Shown: positions 17,943 to 28,249, numbered from the stretch's first letter. The stretch: 64,000 bases of DNA from Nitrospirota bacterium (GCA_015233895.1 JADFXG010000006.1:62001-126000); one strand, 5' to 3'. The notes: generated by a model from the sequence alone, not told the origin. Program-made: numbers and translations.

Positions 17943-19094
17943 ATGGGGTGTAATGTTTCCATAGATGTCCGCCTAATCGGCTCCTCTGGAATTGGAAGGT
18001 ATATATCTTGCCTTTTAAAAGCAATATCCAACCGTGATGACATCAATCTTACCTTTATCGGCGACAGGGGAAAAATCTATCCTCTTTTAAGTAACCCTGA
18101 AAGCCACAGAATAATTCACTACACCGATTCCGTATTCACTATGAGTGAGCAACTATTCATGCTTAGCATGCTTCCTCCGGAATGTAACCTGTTTTTCGCC
18201 CCCCATTTTAATGTACCTATTTATCCGTTTAAAACCATTAAACGTGTTGTCACAATTCACGACATGTTTTTGCTTGCACATTTCAACACACTCACTATGA
18301 AACAGAAATTATATTCCAAGGTTATGTTAAACACGGCAGCCTCACTCTCAGATAAGATAATCACAGTTTCTGAGTTTTCAAAATCTGAAATAATAAAATA
18401 CACAAAGCAGCCATCCTCTAAGGTAGTTGCCATACATAACGGAGTGGACAGGGAGGTTTTTAAGCCATGTGAGGATAAGGCAGCTCTGACACAGCTCAAG
18501 GAACGGTTAAACCTGCCAGAGAGATTTATTCTCTATGTGGGAAATGTAAAACCACATAAAAATCTGATGAGGTTGCTTAAGGCTTTTGAGATGCTACTGT
18601 CCGAACCTGACTTCAAAGACCTGAGGCTTGTTATAGTAGGACAGACGGAGGGGTTCAGAACAGGTGATGATGAATTTCTGAGGGCTGTTAACGAGGATGC
18701 ACAACTCAGCCGGCATGTTTTAATCAAAGGCATTTTAAGTGATGCTGATTTGCCATATTATTATAACCTTGCTGCCGTGACAGTGCATCCGTCCCTATAC
18801 GAGGGGTTTGGGCTTCCTCTTGTTGAGGCAATGGCATCCGGTTGTCCTTTGGTCTGTTCAAATATTGCACCCATGCAGGAGGTATGTAAGGGAGCTGCCC
18901 TATACTTTGACCCGCTTAAGACTGAAACTATTGCCGAGGGGTTAAGGGAAATGCTTACGAACGAAAAACTCAGGATGCGCATGATTAAGCACGGACTTAA
19001 ACGCTCTGAGTCCTTTAGCTGGGAGCGAGTCTCAGAGCAGCACGTAAAGGTATTTAAGGAAATAGTCTATACAAACCAAACAAGAGAGTATTAA
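17943..19094 (+). CDS. Family 1/GT4 glycosyltransferase
   Basis: About 383 residues with a GT-B fold. The N-terminus reads VSIDVRLIGSSGIGRYI, typical of mannosyltransferase-like GT4 enzymes; the C-terminal donor site has LYVGNVKPHKN and HPSLYEGFGLPLVEAMASGCP, with the conserved E-x7-E. It probably transfers a hexose from a nucleotide sugar in cell-surface polysaccharide synthesis. The start is placed at ATG 17943, since that begins just before the first beta strand; an in-frame TTG at 17925 is less likely. Only 4 bases separate it from the next GT4 gene, so they form an operon. Confidence 0.9.
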   Translation: MGCNVSIDVRLIGSSGIGRYISCLLKAISNRDDINLTFIGDRGKIYPLLSNPESHRIIHYTDSVFTMSEQLFMLSMLPPECNLFFAPHFNVPIYPFKTIKRVVTIHDMFLLAHFNTLTMKQKLYSKVMLNTAASLSDKIITVSEFSKSEIIKYTKQPSSKVVAIHNGVDREVFKPCEDKAALTQLKERLNLPERFILYVGNVKPHKNLMRLLKAFEMLLSEPDFKDLRLVIVGQTEGFRTGDDEFLRAVNEDAQLSRHVLIKGILSDADLPYYYNLAAVTVHPSLYEGFGLPLVEAMASGCPLVCSNIAPMQEVCKGAALYFDPLKTETIAEGLREMLTNEKLRMRMIKHGLKRSESFSWERVSEQHVKVFKEIVYTNQTREY

Positions 19095-19098
19095 TAGC

Positions 19099-20217
19099 GT
19101 GAAAGTGCTACAGTTTGGAAAGTATTATCCGCCGGCACCACCTGGCGGCATAGAAGTTGTCATGTATAACCTTACCGAGGGAATAAACAAAGAAGGCACA
19201 AGGTGTGATGTCCTCTGTTCTAACACCAATGCCACCTATTCTGAGGAAATCTATAACGGCTACAACGTAATCCGTACAAAATCCTACGGAAAGATCCTCT
19301 CTACCTCAGTCTCACCCCAGTTGATCTCGAAATTTATAGATATTAACAAAAACTACGACATTATCCACGTGCATTTTCCTGACCCGCTGGCAAACCTTGC
19401 TGTTTTGCTTGCCAAACCGAAAAATAAAGTTGTCCTTCATTGGCATAGCGATATTGTAAGACAACGTCTGCTGCTTAAACTCTATGCGCCGGTTATGCAC
19501 TGGCTTATGAAAAGAGCAGATGCTATAATTACCACAACCCCTACCTACATTACCTGCTCCAGGCATCTTAATCCGTTTGAACATAAGGCTGTGACAATCC
19601 CAATCGGAGTGGCAACAGAGCATCTTGCCTCGAACAAAGAGGAGGTTGCAGCCATAAGAAAACTCCATGAGGGTAAGAAAATAATCTTCAGCCTCGGCAG
19701 ATTGATCTACTACAAGGGGTATGAGCATTTGATTAAAGCTGCCTCAGAGCTTGGGGAGGGCTACTCTGTAATAATAGCCGGAGAGGGCCCGCTTAGAGAG
19801 CGTCTTAGCAATATGGTAAAATCAATGGGACTCAGCGACAGGGTTTTTCTGCCCGGACACATTCCCGACCGGCAACTGGGCACATACTATGAGGCCTGTG
19901 ATTTATTTTGCCTGCCCTCGGTTGAACGCTCGGAGGCTTTTGGAATAGTCATTATTGAAGCCATGTCGTTTGGAAAACCGGTGGTAGCCACAAAACTTGC
20001 CGGTGTCGGATGGGTTAACCAGCACGGCGTAACTGGTATAAATGTGGAGCCCGGGGACCCCACCGAACTTTCTCATGCCATTAAGTTGATTCTAAACGGC
20101 AAGGAGATGTACAACAGGTTTTCTATTAATTGCAGGGAACGGTTTATGAACTTCTTTACAAGAGAAAAAATGGCACAGTCCGCTGTAAAACTCTACAAAA
20201 ATTTACTCGGCAGTTAG
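19099..20217 (+). CDS. Family 1/GT4 glycosyltransferase
   Basis: A 372-residue GT-B enzyme: KYYPPAPPGGIEVVMYNL at the acceptor-side N-terminus, FSLGRLIYYKGYEHLI at the start of the donor domain, and PSVERSEAFGIVIIEAMSFGKPV with the E-x7-E signature. It starts with GTG 19099, 4 bases after the previous GT4 gene. The two proteins differ enough to make successive linkages in one glycan. The precise sugar and acceptor cannot be read from sequence. The gene ends 24 bases before the end of the convergent kinase gene. Confidence 0.9.
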   Translation: MKVLQFGKYYPPAPPGGIEVVMYNLTEGINKEGTRCDVLCSNTNATYSEEIYNGYNVIRTKSYGKILSTSVSPQLISKFIDINKNYDIIHVHFPDPLANLAVLLAKPKNKVVLHWHSDIVRQRLLLKLYAPVMHWLMKRADAIITTTPTYITCSRHLNPFEHKAVTIPIGVATEHLASNKEEVAAIRKLHEGKKIIFSLGRLIYYKGYEHLIKAASELGEGYSVIIAGEGPLRERLSNMVKSMGLSDRVFLPGHIPDRQLGTYYEACDLFCLPSVERSEAFGIVIIEAMSFGKPVVATKLAGVGWVNQHGVTGINVEPGDPTELSHAIKLILNGKEMYNRFSINCRERFMNFFTREKMAQSAVKLYKNLLGS

Positions 20218-20241
20218 TTAGGAATTTGCATACTTCCCCTC

Positions 20242-21576
20242 CTATGAGTGTGGAATTGATATTTTAAACAGTGCTCCGCCGCCTCTGTTTTCTGCCGAAA
20301 TAGTACCTCTCATGTTGCTCTCTATTATTATTTTTGATATGTAAAGCCCGATTCCTGTGCCGTCTGACTGCTCTTTCGTTGTGAAATAGGCATCAAACAC
20401 CTTAGAGAGAATATCTTCAGGAATCCCACCCCCGGTATCCTGTATCTCTGTTACCACAGAGTTGCCATCTGTGTTAATTACGATTGAAATTGCACGCTCC
20501 CCTGACTTATCTCGTGCTAAGATAGCATCCCGTGAGTTGGATAGTATGTTTAAAATTACGTGCATAAACTCATTACGATACCCTGTAACTGTTAATTTGC
20601 CGTTGCCAATGCTCTCAACGGTTATCTTAATAGAGCTGATCTTTATCTGTGACGATAATATCCGTATGACCTCATTTATCGCTTCAACCACATTAAATTC
20701 GGTCATTTTTTTAGAAGGCATGAAAAACTTTCTGAAATCGTCTATCGTTTTTGCCATAAACCCTATCTGTCTCATTGACTCCTCTACGTTTATATCAATG
20801 TAGTTCTGATTGAGCTGTCCGGCAGAAAAAGTATCTCGTAAATCCTGAACCAGTAGCGCAAATGAGTTCAGTGGTTGTTTCCACTGGTGGGCTATAACTC
20901 CAAGCATCTCTCCCATTGTAGCCATCTTTGAGCGGTGAACCAATAACTGCTCATGCTCAAGCCTTTTCTTTGTCTCCTCCTCGACACGTTGCTCTAATAT
21001 ACTGTTAATTCTGGTTAACTCGAATTCCTTTTCAAGTAACTGCTTGTTTTGGTCAATAACCTTTTCGTAAGTAGTCACAAGGAGATTTAAAATCTGACGG
21101 CGCTCAGGATTTAATACGTAATTCTTCCCGCCCATCGTTAACTCAATCCCAGTCTTTGGGTCAGATGGGATGTGCTCTGTCTTATACAATTTTATCAACT
21201 GCTCTATCCTGCTGATTAAGGATTCCTCTGAGTATGGTTTTATTATGAAGTTATCCGCCCCGCTCTCAAGTCCCTTTATTATATCCTCGGCTGCTGACAG
21301 TTGAGTAAGCAGTATTACTGGGATGTTTTTTAGTATGTCATCATTTTTAACCTGTTTGCACATCTCATAGCCATCCATAATTGGCATCTGAACGTCGCTG
21401 ATTATTATGGCAGGATACGGCTCCTCTTTCAGAAACTCAAGGCCCTCAAGGCCGTTTCTGGCTATCCTCACTTTATACCTGTATCTGAGTAACAGGTTTT
21501 TAAGAAACACCGCCTGACTAAGGCTGTCCTCTACTAATAAGACATCTATACCGTCCTTCTGTTCATGTTCTGCCAT
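20242..21576 (-). CDS. Response regulator-histidine kinase hybrid (REC-HisKA-HATPase)
   Basis: A 444-residue cytoplasmic protein. REC is at about 10-130 (LLVEDSLSQAVFLKN, IIISDVQMPIMDGYEM, VILLT, KPY); a coiled linker (about 170-215) follows. HisKA has the acceptor His in the HQWKQPL variant, and HATPase_c shows NILSNSRDAI, DTGGGIPEDI and GTGIGLYIS. The receiver may be phosphorylated by CheA or the upstream hybrid kinase and then control this kinase. It is the last gene of the chemosensory cluster, 45 bases after the large hybrid kinase. The histidine motif matches that of the truncated kinase at the right end of the window. Confidence 0.9.
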   Translation of the reverse strand: MAEHEQKDGIDVLLVEDSLSQAVFLKNLLLRYRYKVRIARNGLEGLEFLKEEPYPAIIISDVQMPIMDGYEMCKQVKNDDILKNIPVILLTQLSAAEDIIKGLESGADNFIIKPYSEESLISRIEQLIKLYKTEHIPSDPKTGIELTMGGKNYVLNPERRQILNLLVTTYEKVIDQNKQLLEKEFELTRINSILEQRVEEETKKRLEHEQLLVHRSKMATMGEMLGVIAHQWKQPLNSFALLVQDLRDTFSAGQLNQNYIDINVEESMRQIGFMAKTIDDFRKFFMPSKKMTEFNVVEAINEVIRILSSQIKISSIKITVESIGNGKLTVTGYRNEFMHVILNILSNSRDAILARDKSGERAISIVINTDGNSVVTEIQDTGGGIPEDILSKVFDAYFTTKEQSDGTGIGLYISKIIIESNMRGTISAENRGGGALFKISIPHS

Positions 21577-21621
21577 AATTCGCCCTTTTATTTAGGTAGT
21601 GTATTTCTTACACTGCTGTTA

Positions 21622-24558
21622 TCAGCTGTGCTGTTTTAGCGGATTATGCCGCTCTATAACCTCTTTCAATTCTGCGGCTCTTATCGGTTTTGTTACATAA
21701 TCATCCATACCGGCATCAAGACACCGCTGTCTGTCTTCTTTCATAGCGTGTGCCGTCATTGCTATAACCGGTATGTGACGGGTTGACTCTGTTGACTTTA
21801 TTATTTTTGTTGCCTCAAAGCCATCCATCACAGGCATTTGAACGTCCATTAAAACCATATCAAACAGTCCTTCACTAAGAATTGCTATCGCCTGTTGGCC
21901 ATCCTCTGCCTCAGTTATTGAGTAACCGTGTTTTTTCATTATCCCTTTGGCAACGACACGGTTTGTAAGGTTATCATCTACTAAAAGAATGCGAAGAGTT
22001 GAAATTGCAGTTGGCACAGGCTCAGTCTTTGGCGCAGCTTTTACTACGTCAGCTTCTGCAGCCGGTTTTTTCAACAGTTCTGTTAAGGTCCTTATGACCT
22101 CTTTATACTTTATCGGTTTAATCAAATATGATGAGGCACCGATTTCCCGGCATCTTTCCACATCACCGCTTCTTTGATTAGAATTTAACATCATGACTAC
22201 CGATGAGGCTGATGTCTTATCATTCAGAATATGCTCAGCCATTTTAAATCCGCCAATTCCGGCAAGCCGTACGTCAACAAACGCTATATCAAATGGGCGT
22301 CCGGCAGCTTTGGCAGCCTCCAGCTTTTTAATTGTCTCCTCAGGCCCGTTTGCCTCTGTAACCTCATTGTCGGCACAACTTAGAATGTCTCTGATTAATG
22401 TGCAACCTGTGGGATAATTACAGGACACCAGCACTTTGACATTGTTAAAACATGGCTGTTCTATAACCTCACTGACGCCGCTTATGAAAAATTTTGCTGT
22501 AAAATGAAATGTGCTGCCCTTGCCCTCAGTGCTCTGAAGCCATATCTCGCCGCCCATCAGCGTCACTAACTGCTTTGAGATGGCAAGGCCAAGGCCAGTG
22601 CCCCCATACTTTCTCGTCATTGAGCCGTCAGCCTGGGAAAAGTTTTCAAATATGTACTTAAACTTGGAGGCAGGTATTCCAATACCTGTGTCAGAGACAG
22701 TAAAATGCAGCATGACCGAATTCCCGTTATCATACCCAGGCTCCGTGTCCACCTCTACCACTACCTCTCCGGTCTCTGTAAATTTCAGAGCATTACCAAC
22801 TAAGTTAATAATTATCTGCCCAAGCCGTGCCGGGTCGCCAATTAACTTTAGCGGCACACCGGGTTTTACATGGCTTGTAAGCTCAAGGCCTTTCTTGTAG
22901 GCAGATATGGACAGAGGATCGCATATGTTTTCCGTTAGCTCACGCAGATCAAAACTTATCTCCTCAAGCTCCAGTTTGCCGGACTCTATTTTTGAAAAGT
23001 CCAGGATGCTGTTTATAATCGTTAGAAGGGAATTGGCTGAATTAAGCACTGTCTCTATGTATTCCTTCTGTTCTGGCTGTAAGTTCGTGTCAAGAACCAG
23101 ACCGGACATCCCAATAATGGCATTCATAGGCGTTCGGATCTCATGGCTCATGTTAGCCAGAAATTCGCTTTTGGTGCGGTTTGCTACCTCTGAGGCCTCC
23201 TTGGCTTTTCTCAGTGTCTCCTCTACCTCTTTACGGCCTGTGATATCTTCATTCACAGACAAATAGTGAGTGATAGTGCCATCGGCATCCCTTATCGGTG
23301 ACACTGTGATGCTGTTCCAGTAGAAGTTGCCGTCCTTTTTTTTGTTAAGCAGCTCTCCATGCCATGTGCCGCCGGATTTTATCGTATCCCAAAGGTCTGT
23401 ATAGACCTCAGGTGGAGTCTTTCCAGATTGCAAAAACCTGGGGTTTTTCCCTCTCACCTCTTGCCTGGTATAGCCTGTCATTTCACAGAATCTGGGATTA
23501 ATAAAATCTATTTTGCCGTCCACATCGGTAATAATCACAGCCACCGGGCTTTGGATTATGGCGCTTGAGAGCTTAATCAACTGCGCCTCGGCACGTTTAC
23601 ACTCCGTTACGTCATTAATAAACCCCTCATAGTACTCCACTTCGCCGGAATCGTTTTTTACCACACGGATGTTTTGCTCTATAATCAGTTCACTGCCGTC
23701 TTTCTTTTTCAGATGACACACAAAGTCTTTTATAGAAGTGTTCTCTCTCAGTGCCTCCATAAATTTTTCATAATCCCTGTGTTTAAAATACTGGCACGAG
23801 AGGTCCTGGCAAAAGGACAACAGCTCGTCCTTACTTGAGTACCCCAGCATTGTGGTAAAGGCCGGATTTATTGAAAGGAATCTGCCATCGGGGGTAAATC
23901 TGTAAAATCCGCTGAAAGTGTTTTCAAAAAGCACTTTGTAGCTCTCCTCGGAGGACTGTAATTCCTTGGTACGCTCACGTACCTTGTTTTCAAGTTCCTC
24001 GTTGAGGGTTTTTAACTCAAATTGGGCTTTGATTAGTTCGGTGTTTTTCTGGACGGCATTTTCATACGTGGAAAGAAGCAGGTTCAGGGTTTGCCGTGGA
24101 TGAGTTTTTATTGTGTAATGTTCACCGAGGAAGTTAATTTTAAGCCCTTCATCCGGGTTGTCGTCCCAACCCTTGTTTTCCTCGGAAAGAAGCGACTCTA
24201 TACACAAGAGCAGATACTTTTCATCATACGGCTTTGTGATGTAGTAGTCGGCCTCGGACTGAAGCCCTCGTATGATTTCTCTAACGTCTGAAAGCGCAGT
24301 AAGTAAAATCACAGGAATATCCGATAATCTCTCTGTGTTTTTTATCTTTTGGCACATTTCATAGCCATCCATGCCTGGCATTGAAATGTCGCTTATGATT
24401 AACGAGGGGTTGTGTTTTTCTGCCTTTGCAAACCCGTCAATACCATCCACCGCAGCGACTACGTCATAGCCGACACGCAACAGCACCCGTTTCAGAAGCT
24501 CCCTCTGAATGGCGCTGTCTTCAACTATAAGCAATCTGGTTCTATGTAATTGTGACAT
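21622..24558 (-). CDS. Hybrid histidine kinase REC-PAS-PAS-HisKA-HATPase-REC-REC
   Basis: A 978-residue cytoplasmic phosphorelay hub. It begins with REC 1 (LLIVEDSAIQRELL, SDISMPGMDGYEM), then a coiled linker, two PAS domains (about 200-325 and 330-450), HisKA (FLANMSHEIRTPMNAIIG), HATPase_c (NLVGNALKFTETGE, DTGIGIP, GTGLGLAIS), a divergent REC 2 (VLVSCNYPTGC, FVDVRLAGIGGF) and a canonical REC 3 (LLVDDNLTNR, LMDVQMPVMDGFEATK). REC 2 departs from the usual acidic pocket at its first strand and may be a pseudo-receiver. There is no membrane segment, so inputs come from the PAS domains or from REC 1. It lies 8 bases after cheB, in the same operon. Confidence 0.92.
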   Translation of the reverse strand: MSQLHRTRLLIVEDSAIQRELLKRVLLRVGYDVVAAVDGIDGFAKAEKHNPSLIISDISMPGMDGYEMCQKIKNTERLSDIPVILLTALSDVREIIRGLQSEADYYITKPYDEKYLLLCIESLLSEENKGWDDNPDEGLKINFLGEHYTIKTHPRQTLNLLLSTYENAVQKNTELIKAQFELKTLNEELENKVRERTKELQSSEESYKVLFENTFSGFYRFTPDGRFLSINPAFTTMLGYSSKDELLSFCQDLSCQYFKHRDYEKFMEALRENTSIKDFVCHLKKKDGSELIIEQNIRVVKNDSGEVEYYEGFINDVTECKRAEAQLIKLSSAIIQSPVAVIITDVDGKIDFINPRFCEMTGYTRQEVRGKNPRFLQSGKTPPEVYTDLWDTIKSGGTWHGELLNKKKDGNFYWNSITVSPIRDADGTITHYLSVNEDITGRKEVEETLRKAKEASEVANRTKSEFLANMSHEIRTPMNAIIGMSGLVLDTNLQPEQKEYIETVLNSANSLLTIINSILDFSKIESGKLELEEISFDLRELTENICDPLSISAYKKGLELTSHVKPGVPLKLIGDPARLGQIIINLVGNALKFTETGEVVVEVDTEPGYDNGNSVMLHFTVSDTGIGIPASKFKYIFENFSQADGSMTRKYGGTGLGLAISKQLVTLMGGEIWLQSTEGKGSTFHFTAKFFISGVSEVIEQPCFNNVKVLVSCNYPTGCTLIRDILSCADNEVTEANGPEETIKKLEAAKAAGRPFDIAFVDVRLAGIGGFKMAEHILNDKTSASSVVMMLNSNQRSGDVERCREIGASSYLIKPIKYKEVIRTLTELLKKPAAEADVVKAAPKTEPVPTAISTLRILLVDDNLTNRVVAKGIMKKHGYSITEAEDGQQAIAILSEGLFDMVLMDVQMPVMDGFEATKIIKSTESTRHIPVIAMTAHAMKEDRQRCLDAGMDDYVTKPIRAAELKEVIERHNPLKQHS

Positions 24559-24566
24559 ATCAGACC

Positions 24567-25658
24567 TTATATACCGGTTTTTTCATTATGCGCAAATTCA
24601 ACCAACACCTTTGCAATACTGCCAACATCGAGCACGTACTTGGCAGCCCCAAGCCTTATAGCCTGTTCGGGCATCCCAAAGACAATACTGCTTTTTTTGT
24701 CCTGAGCAATGGTTATGCCCCCTACCCTGCTTACAGAGAGCAGTCCGTCTGCGCCGTCGCGTCCCATGCCGGTTAAGAGCACACCCATAGCACCTCTCTG
24801 ATAGCGTTCGGCAAGGGATGCCATTGTCACTGTAACAGACGGTCTGTGGCCATCAACCGGCGGAGCAGAGGTCAGTAAAAATCTGCCCTCGCTGTTAAAT
24901 GTTAAGTGTTTATGGTCGGGCGCAAAATAAACGGTTGATGGCTGAGGTATTTCATCATTGCGGGCAAGTACCACCTTCACCTTACAGGCCTTATCGAGCC
25001 ACTCAACAAGACTATCAATAAACCCGTCACTTATATGCTGCACACACACTATGGGCAGGGGAAAATCATGGGGCAGCGCCTTAAGGATGGCTTCAAGAGC
25101 CTGCGGGCCTCCAGTAGATGCTCCTATTACAATCATCCTCAGATTTTTGGTTAAGGAAACACTGTGAGCTTTATCTAAACGGGCTGGTACAACGGGAAAA
25201 ACACCGGCTGCACCCTTTTGTCTCTTTTGTTTACTAAATGGAATCACCCCGGAGAGAATCTTTATCTTACTTATTAACTCGGCTGAAAACTCCCCTGTCT
25301 GATCAATTAAAGCACCCTGAGGCTTTGGAAACACGTCGATGGCTCCTGCCTGAAGAAGTTGAAACACATTTTGAGTGTGAGTTTCGCTTACACTGACGCT
25401 TACCACTAATGTGGGAAGGGGATGCCGGGCCATCACCTCTTTGGTAAACTCCAGGCCATCCATAACAGGCATGTGAAGGTCTGTACATATTACATCGGGA
25501 CTCACTCTGGGAATCATCTCAAGCCCCTCTTTGCCGTGCCGGGCTGTGCCCACTACCTCGATTTCATCACTTGTCTCAAGCATCCGTTTAAGAGCCAGCA
25601 CAGCTACAGGCGAGTCCTCCACGATTAGCACTCTTATACGTTTTTTCAAAGCTTTCAT
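24567..25658 (-). CDS. cheB: Chemotaxis protein-glutamate methylesterase CheB
   Basis: A 363-residue two-domain enzyme. The receiver has the acidic pair at the first strand (VEDSPVAV) and the phosphorylation site Asp60 in CTDLHMPVMDG. The esterase domain shows the catalytic triad Ser181 (GASTGGPQ), His208 (VQHISDGF) and Asp301 (GMGRDGADG). It removes methyl groups from, or deamidates, the MCPs of this cluster, opposing CheR. The start codon overlaps the cheA stop by 4 bases (ATGA), indicating translational coupling. No CheD or CheC is visible nearby. Confidence 0.96.
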   Translation of the reverse strand: MKALKKRIRVLIVEDSPVAVLALKRMLETSDEIEVVGTARHGKEGLEMIPRVSPDVICTDLHMPVMDGLEFTKEVMARHPLPTLVVSVSVSETHTQNVFQLLQAGAIDVFPKPQGALIDQTGEFSAELISKIKILSGVIPFSKQKRQKGAAGVFPVVPARLDKAHSVSLTKNLRMIVIGASTGGPQALEAILKALPHDFPLPIVCVQHISDGFIDSLVEWLDKACKVKVVLARNDEIPQPSTVYFAPDHKHLTFNSEGRFLLTSAPPVDGHRPSVTVTMASLAERYQRGAMGVLLTGMGRDGADGLLSVSRVGGITIAQDKKSSIVFGMPEQAIRLGAAKYVLDVGSIAKVLVEFAHNEKTGI

Positions 25659-28006
25659 ATAATAAGCCTTTTTAGTGTTTCAAGAAACACCTGCTTGTCA
25701 AATGCGGGTTTTGTGATGTAGGCATTTGCCCCCACCTCGATTCCACGCTTCATGTCCTCTTCTGAGGACATTGTTGTCACTAATATCACGGGAAGCTCTC
25801 TGTATTTAGTATCCATTCTGATATTTTCAGTCAAAGTCAATCCATCCATATTTGGCATTTGAATGTCTGAAATCACGGCATCAAACTCTGCGGTTCTCAA
25901 CTTATTCAAAGCATCCAGTCCGTCCACACACGCTGTGACCTCATAGCCTGCTCCCTCAAGTATGCGCTTCATCTGAGTCCGTGTCGTAATAGAGTCCTCT
26001 GCCATTAAAATACTATGCTGTCTGGACAATGCCTCCGCTTGTTGAAGCGATGCAGAGGTAAAACCGCTGCTCCGTATCGTTTTTAGAATGTCATTCGGAT
26101 TAAGCACCATGCAAACCTCGCCACTGCCCAGTATCGTAGAGCCCAGCACGTTTCGCACCCGCTTTAATATTCCACCATATGATTTTAACACTATTTCCTG
26201 TTCATCTACAAGCACATCTACTAAAACACCAAACATCTGTCCCTCTACCTTAAACATTATACAGGGAAGTTTCTGAGCCAGTGTGTCAGATTTGAGCATT
26301 CTACCGGAATCCGCCCGTTCCGTGATTTCAAGGATATCGGTTATATATAAAATGGAGACCGGATTATCCATAAATGTAATGGTCTTTTGGCTTTCTAAGT
26401 TATAAACATCCGAGAGTTTTAGCATAAAAGTAGTCATAACAAACTCAATGGGAAGAGCATAGGTGCGGTTACGGGCTATTACCAGAAACACCCTGGTGGA
26501 TGAGATATTTACCGGTATGCGCAGAGTCATCTTACATCCCTCGTTTGGAACAGAGTCCATCGCGATGCTGCCCTTTAGCCGCTCCAAAGTGGTCTTAACA
26601 ACGTCCATTCCTATGCCGCGGCCGGAAATATCCGTAACTATCTTATTTGTAGAAAACCCAGGTGCAAAAACGAAATTGTGGATTTCTGCCGTGGTCATTT
26701 TATCCATAACTTCACGGCTGACGAGTTTGTTCTTAATAGCGGTCTCTTTTATACTTTCTGTAGCAAGTCCCTGTCCGTCATCAAGCACCTCGATAATCAC
26801 ATTTGTGCTCTCTTTGTAAGCCTTAAGGAGAATCAGTCCGCACTTGTCTTTCCCAAGCCCGGTGCGAACCTCAGGGGGCTCGATTGCGTGGTCTATGGAA
26901 TTTCTGAGGATATGCATAAGCGGGTCTTTTATTTCCTCAAGTACTCGCTTTTCCGCCGTTGTCTCTCCGCCTTCTACACAGAAGTTTATCTCTTTAGCTT
27001 TTTCATTTGCTAAATCTCTTACCATGCGCTTAAACGGGTTAAACACCGTAGAGAGGGGAATAAGCATGAGTTCGTGCGCTCCATGGTCCAGCTGCTGTGA
27101 TACAAAAGAGATTCTTGCGCCATCTTCATAGAGGGAGTTTTTGAGGTTATTCAGATGTTTATAAAATGCCTCTTGATCGTTTGCCGATTGCACCCTCTGC
27201 TGGACGCTTAAGTCAGTGCTGCCGCCTAACTGAGGCAAAATCACTTTTTCCCACATACTTATAGTCTCTTGTATATCATTTATGCGTTGGTTTATTCTGT
27301 TTTTTATTACTACAAGTTCGCCTACATGCACCATAAGAGAGTCAAGTTTGTGGGCCTCCACACGTATGGTTTCAATTGAAGAGCGTTTTTCGCTGCTGTC
27401 AAGCCAAAGTACAACCCCATCAGCTCGTGAGACATCAGAGGCTCCGGTTTTAGTTTCCTCGGTGTCTTCATAGGGTTGGGGTTCTGAAACCGAAAGCGTC
27501 TCTTCTGCCTGAGATAACACCTTTTCAGGCTCATTGACGGGTATAACGGGTTGAGGTTTTGCTGGTGCTGGCGCTTGTGTTGCAGCATCCGGCTCCTTAT
27601 GAACCGGTTTTACCAAAGCTGTAGTACTAACCCTTTCACCTTTTAACTCCTCTATCACATGTATAATATTTATATTGGAAGTCTCTCCGGTTAAAGCTTC
27701 ATGAAGCAGCGCTCTTATAACGTCAAGACATTTATAGATGCTGTTTACTGAGGCTGTGGATAGCTTAGTGGTTCCGCGCTTGGCTTTGGATAACATATCC
27801 TCAAGCGTGTGGCTTACAAGCTCTATCTTATCCACGCCCATTAGTCTTGCCGAGCCCTTTAGCGAATGAGACTCTCTAAACAGTTCCTCAAGCAACCCGG
27901 GCTTATCCGGAGTTTGCTCAAGCACCAGAAGCCCCTCCTCAAGTTTCTGTAAATGCTCCTCTGTTTCCGCTTTAAATATATCTCTTAGTTCGACGTCTTC
28001 TATCAT
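25655..28006 (-). CDS. cheA: CheA histidine kinase with C-terminal receiver domain
   Basis: A 783-residue CheA. P1/HPt carries the phospho-acceptor His47 in RESHSLKGSARL. A Pro/Glu-rich linker (about 130-205) replaces a clear CheY-binding P2. P3 dimerisation and HATPase_c follow (HILRNSIDHAIE, DDGQGL, GRGIGMDVV), then the CheW-like P5 and a receiver with phosphorylation site Asp714 (ISDIQMPNMDG). Fused receivers are typical of chemosensory systems that do not control flagella through a separate CheY, and none is present here. AGAGGTTAATC precedes ATG 28006. About 300 bases of palindromic repeats separate it from the MCP gene upstream. Confidence 0.96.
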   Translation of the reverse strand: MIEDVELRDIFKAETEEHLQKLEEGLLVLEQTPDKPGLLEELFRESHSLKGSARLMGVDKIELVSHTLEDMLSKAKRGTTKLSTASVNSIYKCLDVIRALLHEALTGETSNINIIHVIEELKGERVSTTALVKPVHKEPDAATQAPAPAKPQPVIPVNEPEKVLSQAEETLSVSEPQPYEDTEETKTGASDVSRADGVVLWLDSSEKRSSIETIRVEAHKLDSLMVHVGELVVIKNRINQRINDIQETISMWEKVILPQLGGSTDLSVQQRVQSANDQEAFYKHLNNLKNSLYEDGARISFVSQQLDHGAHELMLIPLSTVFNPFKRMVRDLANEKAKEINFCVEGGETTAEKRVLEEIKDPLMHILRNSIDHAIEPPEVRTGLGKDKCGLILLKAYKESTNVIIEVLDDGQGLATESIKETAIKNKLVSREVMDKMTTAEIHNFVFAPGFSTNKIVTDISGRGIGMDVVKTTLERLKGSIAMDSVPNEGCKMTLRIPVNISSTRVFLVIARNRTYALPIEFVMTTFMLKLSDVYNLESQKTITFMDNPVSILYITDILEITERADSGRMLKSDTLAQKLPCIMFKVEGQMFGVLVDVLVDEQEIVLKSYGGILKRVRNVLGSTILGSGEVCMVLNPNDILKTIRSSGFTSASLQQAEALSRQHSILMAEDSITTRTQMKRILEGAGYEVTACVDGLDALNKLRTAEFDAVISDIQMPNMDGLTLTENIRMDTKYRELPVILVTTMSSEEDMKRGIEVGANAYITKPAFDKQVFLETLKRLII

Positions 28007-28042
28007 GATTAACCTCTAATTTGTAACAGGACAGTCGCCATC

Positions 28043-28249
28043 CGTCATTGCGAACCCCCAGGGGGTGTGGCAATCGCCGCTTTTCAAAGATAACGGAAAA
28101 ACAGAGGAGATTACCACGTCGCTAACGCTCCTCGTAATGACGGATAAGAAAACGCTGCTCCACGCCATCACTGGACAACAAATCGGTGCTGTCATCGGCA
28201 ACAAACCCCAGCCGTCATTGCGAGCGCAGCGTCGCAATCTCCTCTTTTA
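28043..28249. repeat. Cluster of REP-like palindromic repeat units inside the chemosensory cluster
   Basis: Three units fill most of the 301-base gap between the MCP and cheA genes: 28043-28084 (CGTCATTGCGAAC... with CCCCCAGGGGG), 28104-28143 in the opposite orientation (GAGGAGATTACCACGTCGC to TAATGACGG) and 28213-28249 (CGTCATTGCGAGCGCAGCG to CTCCTCTTTT). The same family returns at 59435-59548. Alternating orientation and internal palindromes are typical of REP/BIME elements. I see no gene or transposase in this stretch. Confidence 0.85.

Noticed and set aside
22907-23266. 119-residue antisense frame inside the hybrid kinase gene
   Set aside because: It lies wholly within a protein with clear conserved kinase motifs on the other strand; the frame is a byproduct of codon use.
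28016-28237. Minus-strand frame across the repeats, 73 residues
   Set aside because: It is produced by the palindromic repeat units themselves and has no family similarity.
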